Source of the DNA: Nymphaea colorata
Taxonomy: Eukaryota; Streptophyta; Magnoliopsida; Nymphaeales; Nymphaeaceae
DNA: 64,000 nt
Direction of reading: 5' to 3'
Assembly: GCF_008831285.2 (NCBI RefSeq)
Contig: NC_045145.1
Span: 10,788,802 to 10,852,801 of the forward strand
Shown: piece after piece, positions 12,888 through 25,479 of the stretch
How positions within the stretch are numbered: position 1 is the first letter of the stretch
How the letters are laid out: each line of letters opens with the position of its first letter
Translations under genes and position numbers: made by a program
The notes under the pieces: generated by a model
The model's database searches: none
Told to the model about the DNA's origin: nothing
Seen by the model: only the letters and a program-made list of their open reading frames with translations

Positions 12888-13059
12888 CATAAATAGAGAG
12901 GAAAAAAAAAGTTCTTGAAAGAAAGAGAAAAAGAAAGTGAGATAGAAAAAAGATACACATGTAATACATGTGTATATACTATCACATATACATATATATG
13001 GAAGTTTGTAAAAATGACATTGATTTGAATGGAAAGAGAGATTTTAGAAGAAAAAAAAT

Positions 13060-13061
<2 letters not shown>

Positions 13062-13092
<31 letters not shown>
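13062..13092. repeat. TA microsatellite inside gypsy-1 LTR (second)
   Basis: About 14 AT units. The two tracts sit ~175 bp apart in similar purine-rich context (gaaagagagattttag before each), which suggests a small internal duplication of the LTR. Confidence 0.95.
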
Positions 13093-13094
<2 letters not shown>

Positions 13095-15267
13095 TTCATA
13101 TTGATATGAAAATTTTTTAAAATAAAATATAGAAATATAAAGAGAGAATGATGAAGGGTGCACATGTATGTATATAACATGTATGTCTTCATGACATCGA
13201 ACATCAAAGAAATGACTTAAAATAACCGACTTCAAGTTTAATGTAGGCCGAAGGGAGCTTCGACTCATGCAAGAGCCTAAGTTAATTCTCCAAATCCACA
13301 CTAGAATAGGTTCTTTCGAAAATATTTTGGAAACCATGATCTCAAATATTTTTATATATGAACATAAAACATAGTTATTTCATTTGTTACCAGAGAATAT
13401 GTTTCTTCCACCGTTGGGTATGGAAGAAAGTCAAACCGCATGATGAGGTGCTCATTAGGGTTCCTAACTTGATGATTTAAAGAAAACTACTGCCAAATGA
13501 CATGAAAATGCATATTAACATGTACACATTCGTAAGGGTTTTCCTTGGGTTGGACAAGCCCTAACCTAAAAAATTAACGTAAGAATAAAGAGTCTCAAAC
13601 CACACTCTCATTCTCACTGTGCATTCACATATAAATAAGAAATCAAACTACTATGCATAGATAATATCTTAAAACAAAGCAACATTCAAGAAAATAGAAG
13701 TCATGACTCAATCATAAAATGAAATATTATCTCATCTTTTCATGTTCTCGTTGCACTCGAGCATAGCTCCTTGAATCTAAAATAAAGGTTTGAGAACTAT
13801 CTCATACGGGCATGGAGAGTTGAAAAGAAGAGGACATAAGGTAACGACAACAGGACTATATTCAAGAAAAGAAATAGCATGATTTAATTATAAAATGACA
13901 TATTACTTCTTCACCTTCTTTTGCTTCCGGTGCACTCAAGAATAGCTTGTTGACTCTAAAATAGAGATTTAAAGGCTATCTTATATAGGCATGGGTAGAT
14001 GAAGATGAGAGAAAGCCCAAAAAAAAAATAGAATGGGTCGTTGATTACATACCTCTAATGAGAAAGACTTTAGGAAAAATGAACACCTTAGCAATGGAAT
14101 GATCCTAAATCCCCTTGAGTGAAGCTCCAAGATGATGAAAATGATGCCTCTAAGAGAGTTGTAGCTTGATGAAGCTTGCTCCAAGTTGGAGAAGAAGAGA
14201 GAAATAGAAAGAGGAAGAGAAAGAGGAAAATGGAGGAAGAGAGTTAAGGGAAAAACTCTAAGCCTTCAATTGAGAATGCAGTAGAGTTTCTCCAAGGGCT
14301 AGGTCATGCTCAAGAGAGAGGATTATGGGGGTATTTATAAAGAGTTTTGAAGCCAAAACTCAAAATTTAAATTTTTTTGAAATTCACAACATTTTTATGC
14401 GAATTTTAAATATTTTTTAATTATTTTCAAACGTTTTTTTCTAAAAAATAGGTTTTGACTAAGTGGCATTGACCATTAAACCTGCAAACACCCCTTTGGG
14501 GTGTGGGCAGGGCTATTACCCACCCAAAGAAACCAAAACCACCCCACAAGGGGCGGTTTTTACACCCGCGATGCGCTGCCATGCGCAGTAGCGATCGCAC
14601 GACTGTGTGTTGAGCGATTGCATGTTGTGCATGCGGGATTGATTTTTTTTTAAAATAATATGAAATAAAAAAATAAGATAAATGGGCATAAAACCCTTTT
14701 TTTGTTTAATTTATTTTAGAAGTGTATAAAATTGGTTTTTTTCGTTATAAAAGACTGGTCCACTTCGTTTTAAGCTTCAAAAACATATTTTGGTACAAGG
14801 ACGTAGCATAGAACAAGGGAGAGGTCTGTGCACGCGCACACAACGCTTATAGCTCCAGATTTTGTTGTTTTGAACTTGATTTTAGATTTTGAGTTTCAAA
14901 TGCTCGATTCGGATCTAAACTTGGGTTTTTGGATCTGAAAGTTGGATTTTGGATTTGAATCTTGCGTCTAAATTTGGGTTTTGTGCTTGGATAAAATTAC
15001 GTAGTCTTTGAAAAAAATTTAGGGTGATTACAATGATTGAACAAATCATTCATGTATTATGTTGTAGAGGCATTCTACAGAAAAATACAAGTTAAAAACG
15101 CAAGACTAGGGTCACGAGAAGATCTCTGACATGTACATGATTTCACCTCTCAAGATTTGTTTACACATTTAAAAGAATGTCAGCTGGGTTACCTTAGTTC
15201 TCCAAACACCTAATTTCAAATCTTCCTTTGGTAAATAAAAATCACATTTATATATCTATGTCATTAC

Positions 15268-15588
15268 CATGTGTGAATCGGTACTTATAGTCTTTTGTTC
15301 TCATGCCTTCCAGCTTCCCATCTAATTAAGATATAGAAAGACATGAACTGATTAGTTAAAAAAATATTGTTTAAATACATCTTTTGATGAAAGTCGTACT
15401 GTGAAGTGTGAACACTTTGACATGAAAATCATAAAAGTGATCAGTGAGTAAATAGTAGAACAAATTACCTTGGCTATGCCTAGTGCCATGGTGATAATAC
15501 AACAAAGAATGTGAAATATGGCCAACATGAATATGTAAATATGATGCTGATTGATGTGTTGTGATGACACCGTTGGCACCACTAACCC
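15268..15588 (-). pseudogene. MLO-family gene fragment (two exons)
   Basis: Exon 15,588-15,469 (minus) is bounded by a CAG acceptor and an AAG/GTAATT donor. It encodes INQHHIYIFMLAIFHILCCI followed by ITMALGIAK. That matches the third transmembrane segment of plant MLO proteins, seven-pass membrane proteins that bind calmodulin and influence powdery-mildew susceptibility and tip growth. A second short exon, 15,321-15,268, carries the expected next block (GSWKA then EQKTI; YKYRFTH in another frame), but it has an in-frame TGA after WKA and a frameshift. No upstream or later exons could be found. The gypsy-1 LTR starts 237 bp downstream, so the rest may have been lost or displaced. MLO identity is fairly secure; its status as a pseudogene is inferred. 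Confidence 0.65.
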
Positions 15589-16377
15589 CTGTCACACAAA
15601 CTACAACACCAAAAGAAACAGTAATTATGTACAATAAAGATATCTATGATCAGAACCAGTTTTTTGTCCCACCATATCATACAATGATGTGATGGTTGTT
15701 AAGCTAAGCAGACATGTTATATGCTGCAATGTTGTCAAGCATGCATTAAACAAGAGCCTTATGATAGGCTAAATGAAGCACTATAGAAAGATAAAAATAT
15801 GAACTATGATCCCATAGCTTTATCTAATAATACCAAACCCACAAATAGGCAGGTTTTGGGTGTTGTAATTGCCTTCACGTATTTGGAAGAGGAAGATTGA
15901 AGTTCGTGATCACAAATCCTGGATGTAAATACTGCTAACCATGGAAAACATTAAATAAGAATATTGAAACATTAAAAAAATGAGCAAATAGTGGTAAACT
16001 CACATAAGGAGTGACCTATTTTGTTCGTAGGTACTGATTCAATCTAAGAAAATTTGTGTTGTACTACTAACAATTTAACATAACATTGTTGGAATAGTTC
16101 AAAAGGAATGTGGAGTGTTGCACCATCAATAATTAAATATCAAGCCAATGGACCAAAATCAACCAGAAAAAGCGGATAGGAAAACCATTGAATAAAAAAA
16201 TAAGTAACACAAACTACAACTTAAAGTGCATATCATCACATAAAAACCTAAAGAATACACCTCTAGATAAATAAAACACCAAGAAATGGTAACATCATCA
16301 GTCTATTTCATGAAAAAGTCATATAACGACAGAGTAGTAGATATAAACTCCATACCCATGAAGAAGACAATCAATAA
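15589..16377. other. Non-coding stretch upstream of the MLO fragment
   Basis: AT-rich sequence with no recognisable exon on either strand. It may hold decayed MLO introns, but no second MLO motif is visible. Confidence 0.4.
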
Positions 16378-16790
16378 GGGGGCGTTTGGTTGGCAGGAAA
16401 AGCACTGTTCAACAGGAAAAAAAATTCAAATTTTTAAAACTTTTCCATTTCATCAAACATGGAAAAAAAATTTGGACCGTTGGAGATGATTGTGGAAAAA
16501 TATTTCCGGAAAAATTTCTCCAGCCAGAGGGGTGGAGAAATTTTTCCAGAAATTTTTTTGTGACCGTTGGAGGAGGAAATTTTTTCTCCCTCCTCCCTCC
16601 TTCTCTTCTTCCTCCTTCTTCCTCACCATTCCCATCAAACAAAGAAATTTTTTTCTAGAAAAATAATTCCTCCATAACAAACACAAACTGGTTTTGGAAA
16701 AACGGAAAAATTTTTCCGTTTCTTCAGTTCCAGAAATTTTTTTGTAGAAATTTTTTTTCAGAAATTTTTTTCTGACCATCAAATGGCCCC
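16378..16790. mobile_element. Tourist-like (PIF/Harbinger) MITE
   Basis: A 413-bp non-coding element with imperfect terminal inverted repeats: left end GGGGGCGTTTGGTTGGCAGG; right end, reverse-complemented, GGGGCCATTTGATGGTCAG. It is flanked on both sides by TAA (16,375-16,377 and 16,791-16,793), the 3-bp target duplication typical of PIF/Harbinger elements. The interior repeatedly alternates GAAATTTTTC-type blocks on both strands, so the whole element can fold back. No transposase is present. Confidence 0.75.
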
Positions 16791-16987
16791 TAAGCAACAG
16801 ATATACAGCATGGTTATTAACGAGCTGTGTTAACATCTGTACAATCATTCTCCAAAAAGTTTGCATCCTGAAGTCAAATTCCCAATTGTTTTCAATCCCA
16901 AAAACAGATGACTAATATTCATCTCATTTTATGTACATAAACAAAATCCTTTAAGTAGGAAGAACATGATGATCTCAGCTCTGTACT

Positions 16988-18005
16988 TATGTCACCTAGG
17001 TACGGGGCACGGGTGCCGGTGCCGGTGCGGCACATTTCAAAAAATTTAGGTGTGGCGGTGCGGCGATAGTATTTATTATTATTATTATTATTATTATTAA
17101 TTTATTATCATACTATTATATATATATATATATGACAAAAAAATGTAAACATTATATATAATATATATTATCTCAGATCCAAACAAATATCTGATAAGAT
17201 AATTAATTATTATGTGAACTTAGATTCAATAAGTAATATCTGATCTGATCCGGAGTTTATATTTGACTCTATCAAGTAATATCAGAACTGATCTGAAGTT
17301 TATGTATCGGGCAAGTAATGTCAGACATTGATTCATCCGAATTGAAGTTGAATCCTACCACAATGTCGGGTTTTTTTGAACTTTAAGGTGTTGTTAACAA
17401 AAGAATCTAAATTGCATATAAAAGTTCACAGAAAGGGCACGCCATCACAACCCCACGTGGGTTCCCCTTCCTCCTCTTCCTCTCGTGTCCCTCTTCATTG
17501 CCCTCTCATTTTGTAGGTGAGCATCTGATGCAAAGAAGAAGAAGGTGGAGGAAGGAGCAGCAGCGGCGGTGGCAGCGCAGTGCGGCGACGATTAGGGTAA
17601 CTAGGTTTTTCTCTCTCCCATCTGTTTCCCCCTTCCTTCTCACCCTGTTTCGCATGAGCCCTCTCTATCTGCACTCTCTTCCTCCCGCGCTCCTCACTCG
17701 CCTTCTCTTTGTCTCGCCTTCAGTCCCCCTCACCCTTGTTCTCCCTGTTCCCCCAAATCGTGTCGTCCCTCTCCCTCTGTCTGGATCTCCATGTCCATCT
17801 CCCCTCTCTGTCTGCACTCTCTTACTCCCACAAGCTCTCACGCCCTCTCTCCTGCATTGTCTCCCTCCTTCGCAATTCTCTCACACATTCTCTCTCTCCC
17901 TACCTTCCTGACATGGTGAGGTTCGGGTGCGAATCTGAGTTGCACTCGCACCCGCGTCACATCGATGGGGGTGCGGGTCCAAAAACGGTGCACCCTGGTG
18001 ACATA
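16988..18005. mobile_element. TIR-bounded non-autonomous element, family 1
   Basis: The ends are mirror images: left TATGTCACCTAGGTACGGGG, right (reverse-complemented) TATGTCACCAGGGTGCACC. Just inside both ends lie runs of GGTGCGGGTGC type. The interior holds an ATT trinucleotide tract (17,071-17,100), a TA run and a pyrimidine-rich block (17,460-17,900). No transposase is visible. A related copy lies at 41,083-41,637. The superfamily is not identified, and no clear target duplication was found. Confidence 0.5.
17071..17100. repeat. ATT trinucleotide microsatellite
   Basis: About nine ATT units inside the TIR element. Confidence 0.9.
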
Positions 18006-19081
18006 GCTCTATAGAGACACATAGAAGAGATTCAGCCTTGACTTTCATCATAAAAAAAGACATCAACTAGTGGTTTTCAATCAAAAAATAGTTGCATTCA
18101 GCATGTAATGAAGACTTATTTTCATTTTTTGGTAACTTATCAAGTTGCTTGTCTCGTATGATGACACCCATGTGATGTAGAGACATAAATAAGAAATTTA
18201 AAATGAGCAAGATATGGCTAAATTCACACACTGCTTAACTCCATATAATAATAATGTGGTTAGATAAAAAAAAAAAAGTGAAATTAGTGGGAAAATTAGC
18301 AATTGTATATACACACTAGAAAATTAGAAGCTTAAGCAGTTCAGAGGGCAAGATATTGAGGCAGAGGAAATTCGAAGAGAGCATACAAAATAATAAATGA
18401 GAAATCAAAACAAACTATAAAATTCTTTAATAGCTATAGCATAAACCCTAAGATTAGATACATTGTACATAAGGAAATAAAAGGAATCAATGTACAAAGC
18501 CTAATGTAAAAACACAAAAGTGAGAAAAAAGTGGTATAACTATAGACATGGATGAGCAGCAATGAACTGAAAAGTTGATGAATTAAGTAGAAATATCAGG
18601 AAAATAGAAGAAGTAAGAACGAGACATAATAAAAGATCTTAACCTATCTGAAACAACGACTTCTTCCCTGTGTCGAGGATGTAAAAACATGCCTTGGAGG
18701 ATGAGATCTACTTTCTATCGTTGAGAATGAAGCTCCAGGACGAAAAGCAATAGTGAACCTAAAGAATGTGAAGAACCTGCAAAGTACTGTAAAGCTTTGA
18801 AAAAGTTCCTTTTTAAGCTTGAAAAAAAAAAAGGTTCACAAAGTTAGGGAGAGAGAAAGAGAGAAAGAGAGAAAGAGGCACTACGTCTGAGGCGGCACTG
18901 GTGGATGCCTCTCTCTATTTCAAGATCAACAACATTGGCTGTTGATCAGGCTGAAACGAGCCATCAGAAGGGAGGAAATGAGGAACCATATTGACAAAGG
19001 AGGATGTGTCGATATAGGAGGACGAGATCGTCTAAGGAGGAAATGACTATCAAAGGCGGATGATGCAAGAGGAATAAGGGA
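18006..19081. other. Intergenic DNA without recognised gene
   Basis: AT-rich sequence with a GA tract (18,848-18,875) and short repeats of the type GGAGGAAATGA near 18,970-19,060. No supported gene. Confidence 0.5.
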
Positions 19082-19564
19082 TTGTTGGACTATTGTAGAG
19101 TGAACCTTCATTTGATGAAGACCATGACCAGACATGCATCAAATTGGCGTCCATTCCCTTCACCAATGGAAATTTGGAATGAGATGATGAAGATGAATGT
19201 CACCTTCCTACTGTGGTATGCTAATTGGGGTGAGACTATTCTTGTAGAGGCTTTGCATGAGGATGAACAGAGCTTATTCAAGGAGTCTAAAAGGAAGTCT
19301 GTAAGACAACTTCTAAATTCAAATGTCATCCTTGACTTGTCCTTTGGCCTCATGCTATAGATGTTTCAGGTGGCCAGACACCAGCGGGGTGGAGAACCGG
19401 AGAACCTTTATTTTGAGTGGAGATTGGTCAAAAGTATGAAGCGTGGGGACCTTTGCTTGGTCTCCCACTTGGATCACGTGGAGGAGACTTGGAGAGTCAA
19501 CATTTGGAATAGGGATGCACATCCAAGAGCTAGATGGTTCACTTACATAGCATGTGAAGCTTGA
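19082..19564 (+). pseudogene. Unrecognised ORF with one internal stop
   Basis: Two stretches in the same frame (19,082-19,360 and 19,361-19,564) are separated only by a TAG, giving about 159 coding codons. The sequence has balanced composition, is rich in Trp (WRPFPSPMEIWNEMMKM, LLWYANWGETILVEA, LYFEWRLVKSM) and does not look like a low-complexity artefact. I do not recognise the family. It could be a host-gene remnant, or part of the gypsy copy whose LTR-like sequence begins shortly after it. Confidence 0.35.
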
Positions 19565-19639
19565 TTCCTGTTATCATCCTAATTTTTTTTAAGAAAAAAA
19601 TTACTGTATTTTATTCTCAATTATTTTATTTGTCTTTAA

Positions 19640-20280
19640 TTTTTACACCCTATGCCCAACCATAGACATAGAATAAATGTACAACTATTTGATCCAAAAC
19701 GAATCTCTAGACCCATATCCAAGTCCAAATGCAAGAGTCAAATACGAAATCCAACTCTCAGATCTAAATTAGATCCAAAACCAAAGTCTAGATCCAAATT
19801 AAGAATTTCAAACTCAAAATCCAAAGTTGAGATCAAAACAACAAAATTTGATGCTATTGAGCATCAAGCGTGCATGCACGGACCTTCCCTTTGTTTTGTG
19901 TTTCGTTATCACATCAAGATGTGTTTTTGAGCTTAAACCACTTACTAGAATGTGTCGGTGACCAATCAAACTTAATCTGAACCTAAAACGAGCCCAGAAT
20001 CACTCAAAACAGAGACGGCCCCATTTATAGCCAAAAACCATTTTTACTCCCTTTAAATACACATTTAAAAATATGATTTTTATTTTTTTATTTTTTATTT
20101 ATTTATAAACTGACCCCTGAAGGATAGGGGCGAAATCCACCCTTTATTGGTCCACGACACAATAAGGGGGCATTTTGCTCCTTCCCCTTTTTCTTTGAAC
20201 CAAATGTGCATCACGCGATCGCGTGGACGCACAAATCACTAAAACACGCGATCACTTAAAAGATACATTCACATCCATCA
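19640..20280 (+). repeat. gypsy LTR fragment, opposite orientation (gypsy-1 family)
   Basis: The plus strand here corresponds to the minus-strand start of the gypsy-1 LTRs. It has the same series of blocks: TTTCAAACTCAAAATCCAAA, GATCAAAACAACAAAATTTG, then GTGTTTTTGAGCTTAAA, then the GCATCACGCGATCGCGTG-type region. Divergence is considerable and the outer end is unclear. It indicates a second, plus-strand member of the family, whose protease follows at 20.5 kb. Confidence 0.6.
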
Positions 20281-20529
20281 AATCTTATTTTAAGGTGTCT
20301 CAATAGGGGATCAAGAAAGAGGAGAATAAGATAGAAGATCAACCGGAGTCTTTTGAGACAGCAAAAGAGCGGTCAATTCAACAGGTCTTGAATATGTCAT
20401 TGAATATCTCCATCCTGGACCTTATAAAGGCTTCTGTCGTACACAGAACTGCTTAGAGAAGGTGCTCAAGAAAATTAAGGTCAAATCTAGTACTATTCCA
20501 GAAACTCTAGCACAAACTATCAACTTAGT

Positions 20530-20880
20530 CATGGTGATTGCTTCACTCACATCACTCACATGGTGAGAACTCATGACATGGATGTTCTACACGTGGTAAT
20601 AGATGGAGGAATAGTCTGTTCACAGATAACTGCCAAAGCCTTGGGCTTCAAGGATGAACACTACCCGCCAGTTGATATGACCAACTATGGCTGTAACAGG
20701 AGAAGAAAGACGGTAAATGGAATGATATATTTAGACATACCACTCGGTACTTTTTTATATGGTAGATGTGCCATCATCCTATAATTTACTACTTGGACAG
20801 CTATAGATCCACGAATTGAATGTTATGCCATCTATTCTGCACCAATGTGCCAAATGGAGTCGTGGAGGGACTATTACAAT
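20530..20880 (+). pseudogene. gypsy aspartic protease fragment (plus-strand copy)
   Basis: HVVIDGGIVCSQITAKALGF, then DEHYPPVDMTNYG, aligns with the gypsy-1 protease at 7,736-7,431 (HVLIDGGGDL...TTKALGF...DDIKICGYDGR). Continuing past a frame change near 20,760, the string YNLLLGQL is the conserved LLLGRPW region. No RT follows, so this is a heavily deleted element: LTR joined closely to protease. Confidence 0.65.
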
Positions 20881-20899
20881 GGTTTTGTCCAAGAACCCT

Positions 20900-22500
20900 C
20901 AAGAGAGCCTTCCATAGCCTATGGTATCTCGTCTGACATGCAGGATCAAAATGCCTAGTGTTTAGCACTCTGAAAAGGTATACTTGAAAGATAATTTCGA
21001 CTGTATAGAATTGAGAACATCCAAAATTTTCACAAGTCCAAATGATTATTTTATCATTCACCATGAGTAGCATGATTTTCTCACTCCATGCTTAATGCTA
21101 ATTTTCACGTAACCACTTGAAGTGTGCAAAATTCTTTGTTGAGCTCTTTGGTGCAGACAAAATCGAAATCAATATCTGTAAGTTCGTCAAAACAAACATT
21201 TTTCTAATTTAGGTAAACCTTTAGATTCAGATTTATGTGTGTTTTCTCCTCCTCGTATTCGTCCTCAATGCTCAATGTCAATCCAATTTTATCTCCATGC
21301 ACACGTAGCTTTTCGTGGGATTGAATTCAAAGTCTAGACGAGAATGCAATGAACATTTTTTTAGTTGAAAACACATTTTAACTGAAAGCTTTGTGCTTTT
21401 GATTGGAGAGAGAGGTTCTAGGAGTTTAGTCCTAGATCAAAAATCCCAAGAGGGTCACCCCAATCACTTTCCTATAAAAAGGACCTCACTTCACACACTT
21501 TGAGCTACTCTTTGAGAAGTCCAAAAAGTTGTAAAATTTCAGCTGGGTACTTGAAAAAGGGGTCTGGCTCAAAACAAGTTTTTTTAAAAGTCATGATCTA
21601 AGTCTTGGTCGAGCTGCATTACACTCAACCTAGACCCAACCAGACTCTGTATAGCGGTCTATGAGAGGGCTTAGCCATGGCGCTAGCTTCAGGTAATTTC
21701 CCTCTTCTTTCGTTTCTTATTTGCAATTTAGTTGTTTTTCTTTGTGCACGTTAGTTTTTGTTTTTAGCACGTCTAGTTTTCTTGTTATTGCTAGTATCTT
21801 TAGTTTAGTTTATTTCTTACTTAGTTTAGCACATTTATTTTCAAGATTAGATTTATTTTAATGTCTTCAGGGTATGCATAGGGGTCAGGTACGCCCCTCT
21901 TTTCCATGTTTCTTTTAATTTTTAAATTTCATGTTTCTTTCATATTTTCTTTAACCATGCATTGCACCTCTATTTTAACATGGCACTGAACCACCTTAAA
22001 CTCACATGCACCCCTTATCTAAAACCAAGCTGGGTCAGCCAAGTAGCATACCATGTGTGCATCAACTCAGGTAGGTGACAACTTGAACCTTGCTAGTCCT
22101 AGTACAAGAATCATTTCAAATCATAGTTTTCTCTAAAATGCTTTTAAAAAAATCTCTTTAAACGATTTCAAAAAACCCTAGATAATGTAGCCATAGAGTC
22201 TAAACCTAACTCAATTCTCTAAGACTTAGTTCAAACCAGCCTTAGAGCATTCTACGTATAAACTTAGTCCGATAACCTAGATTTAGTGAAACTCCTTTAA
22301 ATGCACATTCACATAGAATGAATGAAGTTTATATATCAAATGGTTTGCTAGTTGCTACTGTCAAACCTAGCCCTAAGCAGGTTTAAACTAAATGTAGACC
22401 AAACTTAACCCAGTTCTCTTGATCAACCTACCCCTAGCCTATTTGAGTCTTGGATCCCAATTCAAGGCATTGGATTTAAATCATGAACCATAGATTGATC
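20900..22500. other. Retroelement-like non-coding DNA
   Basis: No coding domain is recognised. A TATA-like CCTATAAAAAGG at about 21,470 followed by pyrimidine-rich leader-like sequence suggests the promoter part of another LTR on the plus strand, but I could not find a partner LTR. Confidence 0.3.
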
Positions 22501-22509
22501 TAAAGTTTG

Positions 22510-22830
22510 GTATTAAACTAATTCTATTACATGGGATTTTGGATCTCAAGCATGGGATTTAGATCTTAAATATTGGATTTTGTATTTTGGATCTTAGATT
22601 TTGTATCCTGTATTTCATATTTCAGATTTGAATCGGATTTCACATATGAGTCTCCAATCATAGATATCATACCATGGATATTGGATTATGGATTTCAAAT
22701 TTCAGACCCTAGACTTTGGATCTTGGAATTCAAATCTTGGTCTAAGATTTCAGATCTTAGAAGTTTTTAAATACAATAATCATGAGATTTGGATCAATCC
22801 TTTTGGAATTTGGATCGTAAGAGATCCAAT
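22510..22830. repeat. Degenerate GGATTTTGGATCT tandem repeat
   Basis: Many imperfect units of ATTTTGGATCTTAGATTT type run through this stretch. The same motif occurs more sparsely inside the gypsy LTRs (14,925-14,965; 1,375-1,445), so it is probably expanded LTR sequence. Confidence 0.6.
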
Positions 22831-25230
22831 AATAAGTACAAGATAAAACCTAGTGCACTTCAGACCTTGCACTTTTTGGGTTGTGGTGGGCTATGTGGGG
22901 TTTGTCTACTTCTAAACAGGTTGGGCCAAGCTAGACTAGGTTCAGGCCAAGCTAGTTAGGTTTGGGTCTAACTAGGTTCAGTTTGCAATTGGGCTTGGTT
23001 TTGGGTAGCTTAGGCTAGGCATGAGCCAGATAGGCTCAATTTAGGGCCTATATAATTACAACTTAGGTAAATATAGGTTTCAATTTTAGTTTATGCAAAA
23101 ATGATGTATATGTCAATTTGGATAATTTTGCCGTTGATGCCAAAACCTAGGCTCCACGAGCTTGCATGTTAGGCTGACCACACCAGGACATGGGCTAGGC
23201 TTAATCCTAGGGGCATGCAAGTTTGTGGGAAATTTCTCCAAATTGCCCACTAAAAACCACATTTGTCAAAATTTATCAAGCTATAATTGGAGCTAAAAAT
23301 GGAAATGTGAGGGTAGAATGGGAAAAGTGAATTTGTTGGTTCATAAGAGGAAACTGACTTCAGTGTACTCTGCCCAAGTGATGTTGAGCACACCTGTATG
23401 AAGAAATAAAATATTGAATTCCCTGATTGCTCAGAATTGAGTAATGAAATCACTAGTGACAATGTCCAAAAATGGACACTCCTTAGGTGACTAGAAAGTT
23501 AGAATTGCATTCAATTTGAAACATAATTCTTTGAACTAAATGTAGGAATACATAGGTCATGTATTAAAGAACATGTTCTCAGCTTGGTTCAAACCGATTA
23601 GCTCAAATAAGGGAGAAATGGTGACAAAACATGCAAAAATGATAAACTAACTGTCCATTAGGCAGAAATAATTGTTCTAAAGTTGGAATTTAGACTCCAA
23701 AACTGAAGGAAAGACATGAAAACTGCTACTGGCAGTGGTGGGATCCTAATACAAAATTAGTTGGGTTAGCAGGTGCTATGGTGTCATGAAGTGGTGAGAA
23801 GTAAGAGAAAATGGACAATTTTTGGACCGCTTTTCGCCAAAATTGCTCTGAGAGATCAAACTTGTCCTTCAGGGCTTGGAGGGATGGAACCTATGTTGAA
23901 TGAATTGATGTTAGACAATTTTTAGTGCTTCTATGCATTGTTGGCCAACTCAGTAAGTTGACTCAGGAATCACCTGAGTCAACTCGGGATTGCCCTCTAA
24001 CTAACCCATCAGTCAAGACCCAAGTGAGTCAGCACCAAAATTCTGGTGACTCGGCCAAGAATCGGCTGACTCGTTGGATCAGTGACTCGGGCTGGAATAG
24101 TCTAGGTTTGGTTCAACTATTTTAAAGTGTAAAATTCAACTTGATTCTTACATTTTTAATTATTTTTGTTTTTTTTTTTTCATGAAAGCTTTTAATAGGG
24201 ATACGAATCAGTCTTAGTTTTCACACGAATTCTAAATCGGGAATTAGAAAAGTGATTTGGAATTAGTGATGGAAGACAATTTGAAGATGAATGCTTGGTT
24301 CGATAGAAAAATAGGAACACGACTACAGGAAATAGTTTAACCTCCAGGATAAAATAGTCACAATCAAACGAATGTCGGCTTCACACAAAATATTACAGGG
24401 GGCATCTAGACATATCAATCAAGCTAATGCCTCAAAATTTGATTTAGACTACTTGTTGAAAAGCTCCTCCTATCTTGAAAGTTATAGTGTGAGGAAGACA
24501 GACAACTGAGTTTTCTCCTACGACGATAAACATGTTGCGATGAAGAACTAGAATGAGTTTGAGTGTAACTATGTGTGCTCGAGTTCTCTACAATGAAACT
24601 GGACTTGAATACCCGCAATGAGAGTATGTTGAGGCATGACATGAACGAAACAAATAGAAATCATGAAAAAATGATTGTAACTACACAGAAAATTAGAATA
24701 CACAAACGATCAAAGAATCTCTTATGAGGACTCTTTGGAGCTCATGCAAAAGGTCCCTACGGGCCTATGTGAAATGCTTGTGGTGCTATGCAGGGAGGTC
24801 ATGGATGCAAAGAGGAGAGGAAAGAAAGAGAAAGAAGAAGAAGAAGGGCAGAAGGAGATACCCCCCTAGAGATGCCTCGTATCTTATTTGATGCAACCCT
24901 TTGTTTCTCCCTTCGTTGAGGATGAACTAGAGGAGCTTCACTGGAGGATTGATTATTGCTTCTTCTTTGTTGGCCAGCTGAGGAGGGACAACAAAAAGGC
25001 ATGGACTTGATGGAGAGAAAAAAAAAACCAAGGAAAGGGCATAGGAGAAGGAAAGTGAGAGAAAGGGGGTGATTTTTTCATTCTTGAAATCTTTGTGTTT
25101 CAGGAAACTATAGGCAGTTAGCCACATATTATACCTTTTTATCCTTGAATTCTTTTTTTTTTTCATTAAAATGTAGGCATTTGTTCTTATATTTTTTGTG
25201 TCTGTTACACGTATAGAAAACTTAGTCATC
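22831..25230. other. Repeat-rich intergenic region
   Basis: No gene supported. It contains GGGCCAAGCTAG-type short repeats (22,900-23,010) and a cluster of GACTCGG/GAGTCAAC motifs on both strands (23,930-24,100). Purine/pyrimidine-rich tracts follow (24,800-25,080). Confidence 0.4.
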
Positions 25231-25257
25231 CAAGGACTAGTATAACCGGGGGGTGGG

Positions 25258-25441
25258 GAGAGAGAAATAGAGATGACCCAAACCCATGGTGACTATGAGG
25301 GGTCTTCGTCACACAGAAACCCCAGCGGTTGCGAAGGTTTATGTAGTTAAGAGAGGGAGAGACACCCAAACCCCTAGGGACTACCAGGGGTTTACATTGC
25401 ATAGAAACATCCAGTAGCTGCCGAGGGTTTATGTTGCTCCC
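25258..25441. repeat. Diverged tandem duplication (~92-bp unit)
   Basis: Two head-to-tail units share ACCCAAACCC, GACTA, AGGGG, CACA.AGAAAC and CGAAGGTTTATGT / CGAGGGTTTATGT in the same order (25,258-25,349 and 25,350-25,441). Confidence 0.7.
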
Positions 25442-25479
25442 AGGGGTGAACAAGAGTAGCTTGACTCATTTAAGCTCAA

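Larger units (their letters stand above)
12033..15031 (-). repeat. 5' LTR of gypsy-1 (~3.0 kb)
   Basis: On the minus strand it runs from TGTAATCACCCTAAATTTTT at 15,031 to ...GAGAACA at 12,033. Its first ~1.3 kb matches 1,635-3,037. A TATA box, TTATAAATA, lies at 14,332-14,340 on the minus strand. The inner half contains two TA microsatellites, purine-rich GA tracts and a decayed stretch without coding potential. A 3-kb LTR agrees with an Ogre/Tat identity. Confidence 0.7.

Noticed and set aside
12567-13337. Minus-strand hydrophobic frames of 97-128 codons
   Set aside because: They run through AT microsatellites inside the gypsy LTR.
17498-18014. Ser/Pro/Leu-rich frames
   Set aside because: Pyrimidine-rich interior of the TIR element; no homology.
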